A stretch of DNA of 64,000 bases from Lamprocystis purpurea DSM 4197 (GTDB lineage Bacteria; Pseudomonadota; Gammaproteobacteria; Chromatiales; Chromatiaceae): assembly GCF_000379525.1 (NCBI RefSeq), contig NZ_KB902531.1, positions 79,616 to 143,615 on the forward strand, written 5' to 3'. Positions 16,214 through 24,979 of the stretch are shown here, one piece after another. A program made the position numbers and the translations under genes. Under the pieces are notes generated by a model. The model searched no databases. It worked only from the letters and a program-made list of their open reading frames with translations, and was not told the origin of the DNA. Each line of letters opens with the position of its first letter. The stretch's first letter is position 1.

Positions 16214-19111
16214 TCATCCGTTCATTGGTTCAAAATCGCTGTGCATGCGTTGCCAGGCGCACGCGAATGCCTGGGCCGCGGTCTCCGGGAGTGCGTCCCG
16301 CTCGGCGTCGATCAGGCCCAGGGCCGCTTGCCTGGTCGCTTCGGCCTCCTCGGGCCACGGTTCGAACCGGCGGTCCCCATCCGGGCCAACCGGCGCTGTT
16401 TCAGCCAGCACGCTGCCGAGCAGTCCTTGCCACCACTGTTGATCCGCGCGCAACGGGGCGACGGCTGGTTGATGGATGAACCAACGGGCCAGGCCGCCGG
16501 CTTGACGACGCGTTCGCGCCCGCAGGATGGCGGCGATAGGAAACAGGGGCAGGATCGGCTGTCCGTTGGTCGGCAAGGCCCAATCGTAACAGGTGCTCGC
16601 GCCGGCGATGACCTGCTGCAGGTTATGCCAGCCGTGCGTCATCAGGGGGCCGGCGGGCGCGCGTTGCGCCGCCGGCAGCGCACGGATCGCCTGGGCGATC
16701 AGGATCAGCGGATGCGTCTCGGCGCCGCGTTCGCCGCGGTCCGCCCGGTCCGCGAGGCGCTGCCGCAGATCGTCCAGCACGCGATTTTCCCCGGAGTCTT
16801 CCGCCAGCGCCGCGATGACCGCATCGATCCATGCGGCATCCGCGCGCCGTGCCGCAATCCCGGGCTCCAACAGCTCGGCGACCGCATCGCGCAGGCTGTT
16901 CAAGGTGGCGCCGGGCTGGCGCTCGGGCAGTCCTGACGCCTGCCACAGCCGTGCCGTCATGGTGTCCGCGCCCGCTGTCCGCACCAGCGACGCGACCAAT
17001 TCGGCCAGGGCCTCCAGGCTGTCGCAGCGGGCGGCCAGGTCTTGGGATTGGTCCCACTGAAATGGGTGAATCCAGGGCCAATGGATCGGCGGCCGGCCAA
17101 GCAGTCGGCAGTCGTCACGGCTGAGGCGGCCGAGATCATCGAGCACCTGATGCCAGGTCTCCAGGGTGGTGTCCACCGCAACGGTTGGTTGGGCCGCGGT
17201 CCGGTGTCTCCGCCATTGGGGCGGTCGCTGCCAGGCCGCATCCGTACGCAACTCGGCGAAGACCGGGCTGATCATCCAATGCATGGCAAGCGCGCGCCTG
17301 GCTTCCTGGTCCAAGCGTTCGTCTGCCGCGCGCCGCCAGTCCAGCCAGGCGTCGTGCCGGATGAGCAGTGCCGTGGTGGTCGCGGGCTCCTGCCGCATCA
17401 GTGCATCCAGATTCAGGATGGTCCAGCGGCCGGCGAGTCCCTGCGCCAGCAGTCCGGCCGGGTCGGGGGTCTTCGCCAATGCGTCGGTCGCGGTCCAGAA
17501 CCGGCGCTGCAGTTCCGCGGTCCGCGCCGGCCGCGTCCGGGCCAGGAGCCCGGCGAGGTCGAGGATGTGCTCCGGGAAGGCGGTGGCGTCGATGGTCTCG
17601 ACGGCCCGCTCCAGGTCATCAGCCAGGGTTTCCAGGATCTGGGGCTCGTGCTGCAGGCGTGCACTCAGACGGGCCGAGAGGTCAGGCGTGGTCAGCACCC
17701 GTGGGTGCGCGAGCAGCGCCTGGGCGAGGGCCGCCAACCGGGACGACGGCAGCGCGGCGAGGTCGTCGGCGACCAGGGTCCGGATCAGTCCGGCGGACTG
17801 TTCCGCCGTGATCACCGGCGGCGTCAGGTCGCCGAGTTCCAGCAGGCGGTCGCGCTTGCCCGGATCGGACGGGTCCCACCAAGCCGCGAGACCCGCATCG
17901 AGCGTCGCACCGCGCTCCTGAAAGGCGGCGGTCAGGACGTCCTGGAGGTGGCGTTCGCCCGCGCTGCGGTCGTCATCGGCCCGCAGGATGAAACGGATCA
18001 ATGGGTCCTGCGGGAAGCTGGCCCATTCCTGCGCGCGAAACAGTGCCGTCCAGGGCAGTTGGGCGGCGGCGCGGGCCTGATTGAGCAGATAGTTTGCGAA
18101 CAGGCTGCCGCACTGCGCCTGGGTGCCGGCCAGGGCGACCGCCGTGTTGTAGGTCAGTGTGACCCAGCGGGTTTGCTCCGGCCCGGGCAGCGTTGCGGGG
18201 TCGGTCCAGCACTGATCGAAGCGTTCGCCGAAGGCGGTGAGGTGGGCGGGAAAGCGCTGGGCGCTGTCGAGCACGGCGCGGCCATAGTCGAACAGACCGG
18301 CGGCCGGTTCGGGTCCAGCGCGCCGCTCGCCTTGGGCATCGAGCAGCAGCGCCCGGCGCCTGGCCGCGGTCAGGGCCGCAACGGCGAGGTCCTCGGGGAT
18401 CACCAGGAGGTCCGTCCGGTCCGCCGTCCCGTCGCCGGTCAGTCGGGTCGTCTCCAGAAACCGCTGCGGGTTGCGGCTGAAGAGACGGATCCGACAGCGG
18501 CGGCGCAGTCGACCAGGCAGCGCCCCGCGAGCGAAGGCGATGATGCGTGCCAGTGGGGCCGCGGCGGAGAAGTCGGTCAGCGGGACGGCCATGATCACCG
18601 GATAGCCCGTCACCATCCCGTGAAACAGGTGCGCGATCAGGCTGACGGTGAGCCCCGGGTGCGTCAGGATCGGGTCCAGGGGTTCGGCGGTTGCCGGCGG
18701 CAGGGCACCAGCCGCCGCGGTATCCGGCGCCTGACTGAGAAAGGCGGCGTCGTTGCCGAGATAGAGCCCGGGATCGAAATCCGCCGCGAAGGCAGTGAGT
18801 GGCCAGGCGCGGCCGTGCGCGAAGTAGGCATCGCGGCGGTCGTACTTCCCGGCGGTACTCAGGCGACAGACGAAATAGTAAAGACCGCAGGGGAAGCAGG
18901 ACCAGCCCGCCAGACGCTCCTGGAGCCGGCCCTGGTCGCCGGTGGTGGCATCGAGGGTCAGCCAATCGCGGATCGCGTGCAGCAGGCCGGGATCGGCTTG
19001 CAGCGGCGCGTCCGCGGCGATGAACTGTTCGCCCCGCCGGATCGGGGTGCCGGCCTCGCCGATGCCGTGATCGGCCTGGCCGCGGTAGACGTTGAGGCTG
19101 GTTGCTATCAC
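16214..19111 (-). CDS. Large GTPase-associated-type protein (GAP1-like)
   Basis: A 965-residue soluble protein without a nucleotide-binding motif. The N-terminal part has YFVCRLSTAGKYDRRDAYFAH and IIAFARGALPGRLRRRCRIR followed by RLFSRNP. I recall similar elements (a conserved R...FAH and a LP..lR..l.FSt strand) from the families called GTPase-associated protein 1. The rest is mostly helical and repeat-like, with many Leu/Ala/Arg helices from about 330 onward. It follows the GTPase gene by 40 bp and precedes the single-pass membrane protein by 3 bp, so it is likely the GTPase's large partner or scaffold. The family link is tentative; that it is a real coding gene is clear from length and codon pattern. 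Confidence 0.55.
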   Translation of the reverse strand: MIATSLNVYRGQADHGIGEAGTPIRRGEQFIAADAPLQADPGLLHAIRDWLTLDATTGDQGRLQERLAGWSCFPCGLYYFVCRLSTAGKYDRRDAYFAHGRAWPLTAFAADFDPGLYLGNDAAFLSQAPDTAAAGALPPATAEPLDPILTHPGLTVSLIAHLFHGMVTGYPVIMAVPLTDFSAAAPLARIIAFARGALPGRLRRRCRIRLFSRNPQRFLETTRLTGDGTADRTDLLVIPEDLAVAALTAARRRALLLDAQGERRAGPEPAAGLFDYGRAVLDSAQRFPAHLTAFGERFDQCWTDPATLPGPEQTRWVTLTYNTAVALAGTQAQCGSLFANYLLNQARAAAQLPWTALFRAQEWASFPQDPLIRFILRADDDRSAGERHLQDVLTAAFQERGATLDAGLAAWWDPSDPGKRDRLLELGDLTPPVITAEQSAGLIRTLVADDLAALPSSRLAALAQALLAHPRVLTTPDLSARLSARLQHEPQILETLADDLERAVETIDATAFPEHILDLAGLLARTRPARTAELQRRFWTATDALAKTPDPAGLLAQGLAGRWTILNLDALMRQEPATTTALLIRHDAWLDWRRAADERLDQEARRALAMHWMISPVFAELRTDAAWQRPPQWRRHRTAAQPTVAVDTTLETWHQVLDDLGRLSRDDCRLLGRPPIHWPWIHPFQWDQSQDLAARCDSLEALAELVASLVRTAGADTMTARLWQASGLPERQPGATLNSLRDAVAELLEPGIAARRADAAWIDAVIAALAEDSGENRVLDDLRQRLADRADRGERGAETHPLILIAQAIRALPAAQRAPAGPLMTHGWHNLQQVIAGASTCYDWALPTNGQPILPLFPIAAILRARTRRQAGGLARWFIHQPAVAPLRADQQWWQGLLGSVLAETAPVGPDGDRRFEPWPEEAEATRQAALGLIDAERDALPETAAQAFACAWQRMHSDFEPMNG

Positions 19112-19151
19112 GCTGTCACATCCCGGTTTTCATCAGGGCTCACATCATGGC

Positions 19152-20333
19152 TCACATCAGGGCGTTCTCGTGCTCGCAGAGTGCCACGAGCAACGGCAGT
19201 TCCACATGCACCGGAACCGGGGGAAGGCGCGCGGGGCGGTCGTCGGGGTTGGGGTAGTCGCGCTCCAGCGCATCCAGGGCGTCGCCGTGGATCGCACTGA
19301 CCGGGATCAGCCAGGGTCGGCAGGCGCCGAAGCGCAGCAGGTTCGGGATGCCGGCAATCCCCGGCGACCGGGCCGCGGCAAAGGCGTCCAGCAGGAGGCG
19401 CGAGACCCGCCGAGCATTGGCCAGATAACGCGCGACACCCCGGCCGGTGCGCGTCTGGGCCAGAAAGGCCTCCGGTCGTTGCAGATAACCGGCAATCCAG
19501 GTGTCGCGCAGGGTGGTCAGGGCGCAGCGGCGGTCGTCGGCCATGGTCAGGGCCAGGATGGTGCGCACCGGCGCCCGCAGCTTGAGGTGCCGGCGCATAT
19601 CCTTGTAATTCTGTACCACGTCGTGGAATGACTCGATGATCGCGTCGCGCTCCCGCCGCGCCGCGATGGACAGGTCCGCCGCGGGAAATACCGCCCACAG
19701 CGGCAGACAGAATGCCAGCACCCGGGCCTCACGGTAGGCCTGCGCCCAGAGCCCGCGCTGCCGTGGGTCCTGCGCCTCGAAGAACTGCTCGCCGGAGCCG
19801 TCGAAGAACTCGACCTCCAGCGCGGCACGTGACCGCCCGAGCAGACCGATGTGATACGGCAGGGTCAACCGGTACCAAGGCTGATGGGCGGCCAGGGTCG
19901 TGGGGAGCCGGGTCCAGCGTTCATACTCCGCGTTGAAGCGCTGAAGGTTGACGGTGCGTGCGCGCTCTTCGGGGTTCGCGGTCTTCACCAGCTCGATCCC
20001 GGCGTTATCAAGGAAGTAGGACAGTGCGCCGGCCCGCTGTGCATGTTGAGCCCGGTACACCATCGCCTGGAACAGATAGCTCTTACCCACCCCCTTGCCG
20101 CCCAGGATACCGAGCTGCTGGACTTTGCGGTAGCGTCCGAACGGCTCCGGTTCGACATCGAAGAAGTCCTCGCTCGGGATGGTCCACGCGGTCGGTCGGG
20201 ACTGGGGCTGGGCCTCATCCGCGGGTGGGCCGGTACCGGCCGGTGCGGCCGGGGAGGGCAGGTCGTCGAAGCTGATCCAGGGCTCGGCCGCGTCCTCGAT
20301 CACCTCGCCCCAATTGTCCGGTGGCGCGGTCAT
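19152..20333 (-). CDS. P-loop GTPase of the tubulin/vWA system
   Basis: A 393-residue predicted GTPase. After an about 65-residue acidic, Pro-rich N-terminus comes Walker A/G1 GGKGVGKS (78-85). The next candidate motifs are G3-like DGSGE (178-182) on the strand LEVEFF and a possible G4 on the strand ILALTMADDRR (259-269). The C-terminal third is helical and ends PVHVELPLLVALCEHENALM. It has no transmembrane segment. It differs from Era, dynamin and Ras-like consensus outside the P-loop, which fits a dedicated GTPase of this gene neighbourhood. It is the second gene of a minus-strand operon beginning with a four-helix membrane protein (1 bp spacing) and continuing to the GAP1-like gene. Confidence 0.65.
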   Translation of the reverse strand: MTAPPDNWGEVIEDAAEPWISFDDLPSPAAPAGTGPPADEAQPQSRPTAWTIPSEDFFDVEPEPFGRYRKVQQLGILGGKGVGKSYLFQAMVYRAQHAQRAGALSYFLDNAGIELVKTANPEERARTVNLQRFNAEYERWTRLPTTLAAHQPWYRLTLPYHIGLLGRSRAALEVEFFDGSGEQFFEAQDPRQRGLWAQAYREARVLAFCLPLWAVFPAADLSIAARRERDAIIESFHDVVQNYKDMRRHLKLRAPVRTILALTMADDRRCALTTLRDTWIAGYLQRPEAFLAQTRTGRGVARYLANARRVSRLLLDAFAAARSPGIAGIPNLLRFGACRPWLIPVSAIHGDALDALERDYPNPDDRPARLPPVPVHVELPLLVALCEHENALM

Positions 20334-20334
20334 G

Positions 20335-20892
20335 TCAGAATGAACCCAGCAGTGCAGGAGGCAGGATCAACAGCAATGTCGTCAGGAAGGTCAGCGGTGT
20401 GATGCGCGCGATCCAGGGGCTGTCGGGGCGGATTCGGGCCAGGCGCGGCGTCAGGGACAGCACGGCGGCCAGGACGGCGGTCACCACCGCGTGCAGTTGC
20501 GCGCTGGGCAGCCAGTGCGATTGCAGCAGGGGTTGCGCCAGGGTGCCGACGACGACAAGTGATGCGGTCAGGGCCAGCGACAAGGCCCAGAGCCGCGGCC
20601 ACAACGGGCCCGGCCGCCGGCTGGCGACGCCGACGATGCTCCAGGCCAAGGCCGCTGATCCCAGGGCGACCAGCCACAACCAGCGCGCGGGCAGCACGGG
20701 AAAGCTGTAAGCCGAGCGTAGCTCCGCGCTGTGTTGGACCGCCCCCAGGACGATCACGAGCGTCAGCAGCGACCCCAGTGAGAGCGTCGCGGCCGGCAGA
20801 CCCAGGGTGCCGATCCGCTCAAGCAAGGACCCCGGCGCCAGCGGCTCCGGGCACCACGCGGCGATCCGCGGCTCATCCGCGGCGGCCATCGC
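20335..20892 (-). CDS. Four-helix integral membrane protein
   Basis: A 185-residue hydrophobic protein with about four transmembrane helices (TLSLGSLLTLVIVLGAV, WLWLVALGSAALAWSIVG, LWALSLALTASLVVVGTLA, AVVTAVLAAVLSL) and a last hydrophobic stretch near the C-terminus (FLTTLLLILPPALL). I placed the start at ATG 20892, preceded by GGGAGGG with 7-base spacing. A longer start at 20961 is possible but adds an unconvincing polar leader. It is the first gene of the GTPase/GAP1/vWA operon and lies divergent to rdgC. No family recognised; a membrane anchor for the GTPase is the natural guess. Confidence 0.65.
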   Translation of the reverse strand, partial: AMAAADEPRIAAWCPEPLAPGSLLERIGTLGLPAATLSLGSLLTLVIVLGAVQHSAELRSAYSFPVLPARWLWLVALGSAALAWSIVGVASRRPGPLWPRLWALSLALTASLVVVGTLAQPLLQSHWLPSAQLHAVVTAVLAAVLSLTPRLARIRPDSPWIARITPLTFLTTLLLILPPALLGSF

Positions 20893-20992
20893 CCGACCCT
20901 CCCTTGCCTCCAAGCGTGTCCGACAAGGATTGTGGTACCCCCGGCCGTCGCGCTCGGTCATAATCCCGCCCCTTTTCACCAGGGGATTTACG

Positions 20993-21904
20993 ATGTTCAA
21001 GAACGCCAGGATCTATCGTTTGGGGACGCCGTTCGGCCATGATGCCGCGGCACTGGAGGAGTTGCTGGGGACGCGCCGGTTCCGGCCGTGCGGGCCGGTG
21101 GAGACGGCGGTCATGGGCTGGTCGGCACCGCTGGGTGAGGAAACGGCCGCCTTGGTGCATGGGGTCGGCGGTTGCCTGCTGCTGTGCGCCCGCAAGCAGG
21201 AGCGCCTGCTGCCGTCCGCGGCCGTGGCCGAGGCGGTGGATGAGCGCATTGCCGAGATCGAGACCGGCGAGGCACGCGATGTCGGTCGCTCCGAGCGGCG
21301 GGCCTTGCGTGAGCAAGTGGTCGGGGAGATGCTGCCGCGCGCCTTTACCCGTTCGCGACGCACCTGGCTCTATATCGATACCGAGTCTGATTGGCTGGTG
21401 GTTGACGCGGGGAGCGAGAAGCAGGCGGAAGAGGTCGTGTCCATGCTGCGCCAGACCCTGGAGACCCTGCCGGCCAAACCCCCGGCCCCGCGGCAGCCGC
21501 CCGCGGGGATTCTCACGGCCTGGCTGCTGGAAGGGGGAGCGCCCGCCGATTTCGTTCCCGCCGATGCCTGTGAACTGCGCGACAGCGAGGACAGCGGCAG
21601 CGTGATCCGCTGCAAGGGTCAGGATCTCGGCAGTGAGGAGATTCTCAATCATCTGCGTGCCGGTATGCAGGTGGTGAAACTGGCCCTGGAGTGGGACGAA
21701 CGACTGGCCTTCGTGCTCGCGGACGATCTGTCGCTCAAACGCCTGCGGGTCGGCGATGCCCTGCTCGACGAACTCGACGACGGCGATGACCCGGCAGCGC
21801 GGCTGGATGCGGAATTCGCCCTGATGGCGCTGCAACTGCGCGCGTTGATCGCGCGTCTCGACACCTTGTTCGGTTTGCTGGGTGACACCGCCCCGGCCGC
21901 CTGA
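20993..21904 (+). CDS. rdgC: Recombination-associated protein RdgC
   Basis: A 303-residue RdgC, a ring-shaped DNA-binding protein that restrains RecA and affects replication restart. The match to E. coli RdgC is direct: MFKNARIYRL at the N-terminus, the CGPVET...MGW segment, CARKQERLLPS, EMLPRAFTRSR, IRCKGQDLGSEEI and VKLALEWDERLAFVLADDLSLKRLR. The ATG at 20993 is where homology begins; an in-frame upstream extension overlaps the divergent membrane-protein gene and is not used. The short divergent space probably holds both promoters. Confidence 0.93.
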   Translation: MFKNARIYRLGTPFGHDAAALEELLGTRRFRPCGPVETAVMGWSAPLGEETAALVHGVGGCLLLCARKQERLLPSAAVAEAVDERIAEIETGEARDVGRSERRALREQVVGEMLPRAFTRSRRTWLYIDTESDWLVVDAGSEKQAEEVVSMLRQTLETLPAKPPAPRQPPAGILTAWLLEGGAPADFVPADACELRDSEDSGSVIRCKGQDLGSEEILNHLRAGMQVVKLALEWDERLAFVLADDLSLKRLRVGDALLDELDDGDDPAARLDAEFALMALQLRALIARLDTLFGLLGDTAPAA

Positions 21905-21912
21905 AACACGGC

Positions 21913-22920
21913 TCACACCTGGTAGAAGTCCCGATACCAGGCGACGAAGCGGGCGACCCCATCGGCGACCGAGGTGTTTGGGTGATAGCCCGTATCGCGC
22001 ACCAGTTCACTCACGTCGGCATAGGTGTCCGGGACATCTCCAGGTTGCAACGGCAACAGGTTCAGTTCGGCCTTGAGTCCCAGGCTTTGTTCCAACAGGG
22101 CGATGTACTCCATCAATTCGACCGGGTTGTTGTTGCCGATATTATAGAGACGGAAGGGCGCGCGGCTGCTGGCCGCATCCGGCGCATCGCCGGACCACTC
22201 GGGGTTGCCCTGGGGAACCCGGTCCAGGACGCGGATCACGCCTTCGACGATGTCGTCGATATAGGTGAAATCCCGGCGATGCTTGCCATAGTTGAACACG
22301 TCGATGGGTTCGCCGGCGATGATCGCCCGGGTGAATTTGAACAGGGCCATATCCGGCCGGCCCCAGGGACCATAAACGGTGAAAAAGCGCAAACCGGTCG
22401 TCGGCAAGCCATACAGATGGCTGTAGGTGTGCGCCATCAACTCGTTGGCTTTTTTGCTTGCGGCATACAGACTCACCGGATGGTCGACATTGTGTCGAAC
22501 CGAAAAGGGCATCTTGGTATTGGCCCCGTAGACGGATGAGCTGGAGGCGTACACCAGATGCTCAACGCCGGTATGACGACAGCCCTCGAGGACATTCGCG
22601 AACCCGACCAGATTGGTCGCGACATAGGCCATCGGGTTCTCGATCGAATAGCGCACGCCGGCTTGCGCGGCAAGGTTCACCACCCGTTCCGGTCGATGGG
22701 TCGCGAAGACCTCGTGCATCCGGGCGCTGTCCTCGATATCGACGCGCAAATCCGTGTAGGCCGGGTGGCCCAGGGTGCGGGCCAGCCGCGCCTCCTTGAG
22801 GGCGACATCATAATAGTCATTGAGGTTGTCGACCCCGATGACCTGATCGCCGCGCTCCAGCAGCCGCAAGGCCAGGTTGGAGCCGATAAAACCGGCGCTG
22901 CCGGTGATCAAGACTTTCAT
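21913..22920 (-). CDS. NAD-dependent epimerase (UDP-glucuronate 4-epimerase type)
   Basis: A 335-residue extended short-chain dehydrogenase. It has the N-terminal dinucleotide motif [37 protein letters not shown], the catalytic Ser with Tyr-x3-Lys in [11 protein letters not shown], and [15 protein letters not shown]. The DNLNDYYD and AGVRYS elements are typical of UDP-glucuronate/UDP-galacturonate 4-epimerases that feed capsule or LPS synthesis. A small orphan gene sits 10 bp upstream. It is convergent with rdgC, with 8 bp between stops. Confidence 0.87.
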   Translation of the reverse strand: MKVLITGSAGFIGSNLALRLLERGDQVIGVDNLNDYYDVALKEARLARTLGHPAYTDLRVDIEDSARMHEVFATHRPERVVNLAAQAGVRYSIENPMAYVATNLVGFANVLEGCRHTGVEHLVYASSSSVYGANTKMPFSVRHNVDHPVSLYAASKKANELMAHTYSHLYGLPTTGLRFFTVYGPWGRPDMALFKFTRAIIAGEPIDVFNYGKHRRDFTYIDDIVEGVIRVLDRVPQGNPEWSGDAPDAASSRAPFRLYNIGNNNPVELMEYIALLEQSLGLKAELNLLPLQPGDVPDTYADVSELVRDTGYHPNTSVADGVARFVAWYRDFYQV

Positions 22921-22930
22921 CGATTGAGAC

Positions 22931-23350
22931 TCACGGCCGCCCGTCCACCTGCTCCCTGGGGACGGGTTGCTTCATGTCATGGAGTACGGCCTCGATCATG
23001 AGGTCGTTGGCCTTGATCACGCCGCTTGCGGGGGGCTGGCCGCCGCGCGTGGGCGCAGGCCTGGGGATTCTGATCAAGTCGCCGGGGTCAGGAAAGGTCA
23101 TACGGTCGACAGTCGCGCCGGAGATGTCCTCCGCCGCGTTGGTAAATCTAATGTATATCAGTCGCTTGAAACGCATCTGCTCGACTTTGAACGGACTGCT
23201 CCGACGCGCGATCCGTTCGGCGATGCGCGCTGCGTTGATTTCGAAGCCGACGGTGGTGCCGCGTTTGTCCAACGCGACTGCCGGTCGCGATCCGACCTCG
23301 CCAGGACCGACCACGCTGCTGCACACGCTGTTCTTGGTTTCCAGGGTCAT
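22931..23350 (-). CDS. Hypothetical protein upstream of the epimerase
   Basis: A 139-residue frame beginning [13 protein letters not shown], with GGGAG nine bases before ATG 23350. It has a mixed alpha/beta look ([52 protein letters not shown]), no transmembrane helix and no recognised motif. It precedes the epimerase gene by 10 bp in the same direction, which favours a real operon member. A longer start at 23374 lacks a ribosome site. Overlapping plus-strand frames look less protein-like. I do not recognise a family. Confidence 0.45.
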   Translation of the reverse strand: MTLETKNSVCSSVVGPGEVGSRPAVALDKRGTTVGFEINAARIAERIARRSSPFKVEQMRFKRLIYIRFTNAAEDISGATVDRMTFPDPGDLIRIPRPAPTRGGQPPASGVIKANDLMIEAVLHDMKQPVPREQVDGRP

Positions 23351-23600
23351 CGCCGCTTGCTCCCGCGCCGACATGGGGAATCGCGTTCATCCGCCGACCG
23401 ATATCTTAACAGTGCGCCGACCCCATTGCGACTGCGGCGCTTTGCCGTCCCGGCGAAGGCTTGACTTGGGTGCCGCGTCGTCTGTGATAGGATGCTGGGG
23501 CCGGAAACCGCGTCGTCGACGAGTGTGCGCGGGCAGGTCGCCGCACCGCTGGCCGCGCGAACTCGGTAGGCGAAGGCTTGTATAGAAAGAGGGCAAGACC

Positions 23601-24974
23601 GTGTCGAGAACTTACGTCTACCTCGGCGTTTTCGAGGCGATCGTTTTTTTCCTGGCGTCCCAGCTCGGGGCCTTTTTTCGGTTCGGATGGGTACTGCCGC
23701 CCGATGTCTCGCCCGTTTCCTGGGTTGCCACCGGTCTCTTTTTCGCCGTCGGCATGAGCGTGGCCATGCTGTCCATGGGTCTTTACCAGCGCGGCGCCCA
23801 GGAGCAGGAGGCGGGCTTCGTGGTCCGGTTGGGTCTGGCCTTCGTCCTGGGCTTGGTGCTGCTGGCCGTCGGTTTCTACGCGGTGCCGTTTCTATTCATG
23901 GGACGCGGCGTTGTCGGGCTGAGTCTGGTCTTTTCGTTCATCGGTATCAGCCTGGTGCGCGAACTGTTCGCGCGTCTGGTCGACGTCGAGTCGCGGCGCC
24001 GCCGCGTGCTGGTCCTGGGTGCCGGCGTCAACGCACACTCGATTGCCAACGCGTTGGAGCATGGCCGGAACCTGGGTTTTCTGGTGGTGGGTTACGTCCA
24101 GTTGCCGCGCAGTCAGGTGACGGTCGACCACGCCAAACTGCTGCCCGCGGATCGGTCGCTGCTGGAATTGGCCATGGCGCATTCAGTCGATGAGATCGTG
24201 GTTGCCGCCGACGATCAGCGGGGCAAGCTGCCGGTCGATGAATTGGTCGATTGTAAGCTGAGCGGATTCGAGGTCCTGGATCTGCTGTCATTTTTCGAGA
24301 AAGAGCTGCAGATCATCAAGATCGACCTGCTTCATCCGAGTTGGATCTTTTTCTCGACCAATGGGTTCCGGATGAGTATGGGAGGGCGACTGACCAAGCG
24401 GCTGTTCGATGTGACGGCGGCGCTCGTGATGCTGAGCGTCGCGTTCCCACTGATGCTGCTGGTCACCATCGCCAGTCTCATCGAGTCACGCGGACGGGAT
24501 CCGATCCTGTACCACCAGGTGCGCGTCGGGCAGCACGGTCGGCTCTTTCAGGTCCATAAGTTCCGCAGTATGCGGGTCGACGCGGAGGCCGACGGGGTCG
24601 CCCGCTGGGCGGCCAAGAACGATGCGCGTATTACCGCACTCGGCTCATTCATTCGCAAGACGCGGTTGGATGAATTGCCGCAGATCTTCAATGTTCTCAA
24701 AGGCGAGATGAGTCTGGTCGGGCCCCGCCCCGAACGGCCCGAGTTCGTGCAGGAATTATCCGCCGGCATTCCGTATTATGCCGAGCGTCATCGCGTCAAG
24801 CCCGGGGTCACCGGCTGGGCGCAGCTCCTCTACGCTTACGGTTCCGACGCGGAAGATGCCAGACGCAAGCTCGAATACGATCTCTACTATGTCAAACACG
24901 CCGGTCTGATCCTCGATCTGGTCATCCTGTTGCAGACGGTCGAGGTCGTCTTGTTCAGCAAAGGTGCGCGCTGA
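23601..24974 (+). CDS. PEP-CTERM/XrtA-associated sugar transferase (TIGR03013-type, EpsB-like)
   Basis: A 457-residue polyprenyl glycosylphosphotransferase that would start exopolysaccharide repeat synthesis by loading a sugar-1-phosphate on undecaprenyl phosphate. Four N-terminal membrane helices (to about residue 118) precede a Rossmann-like domain (VLVLGAGVNAHSIANAL), another hydrophobic segment and the C-terminal bacterial sugar-transferase domain (about 262-457). That domain has KRLFDVTAALVML, VHKFRSM, RKTRLDELPQIFNVLKGEMS and LVGPRPERPEF. Start GTG at 23601 is preceded by AGAGGG. A TTGACT at 23461 with TGATAG 18 bases on is a weak promoter candidate. It heads the prs block, as in other PEP-CTERM loci. 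Confidence 0.87.
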   Translation: MSRTYVYLGVFEAIVFFLASQLGAFFRFGWVLPPDVSPVSWVATGLFFAVGMSVAMLSMGLYQRGAQEQEAGFVVRLGLAFVLGLVLLAVGFYAVPFLFMGRGVVGLSLVFSFIGISLVRELFARLVDVESRRRRVLVLGAGVNAHSIANALEHGRNLGFLVVGYVQLPRSQVTVDHAKLLPADRSLLELAMAHSVDEIVVAADDQRGKLPVDELVDCKLSGFEVLDLLSFFEKELQIIKIDLLHPSWIFFSTNGFRMSMGGRLTKRLFDVTAALVMLSVAFPLMLLVTIASLIESRGRDPILYHQVRVGQHGRLFQVHKFRSMRVDAEADGVARWAAKNDARITALGSFIRKTRLDELPQIFNVLKGEMSLVGPRPERPEFVQELSAGIPYYAERHRVKPGVTGWAQLLYAYGSDAEDARRKLEYDLYYVKHAGLILDLVILLQTVEVVLFSKGAR

Positions 24975-24979
24975 TCGGC

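Noticed and set aside
17042..19300. Long plus-strand open frame (752 codons) across the 965-residue gene
   Set aside because: It is the antisense of a real minus-strand gene. Its Gln/Arg/Gly-rich composition has no domain pattern, and high G+C makes such antisense frames long.
23375..23600. Sigma-54 (PrsR) promoter before the sugar transferase
   Set aside because: No TGGCAC-N5-TTGC-like sequence was found. Only a weak sigma-70-like pair is present.
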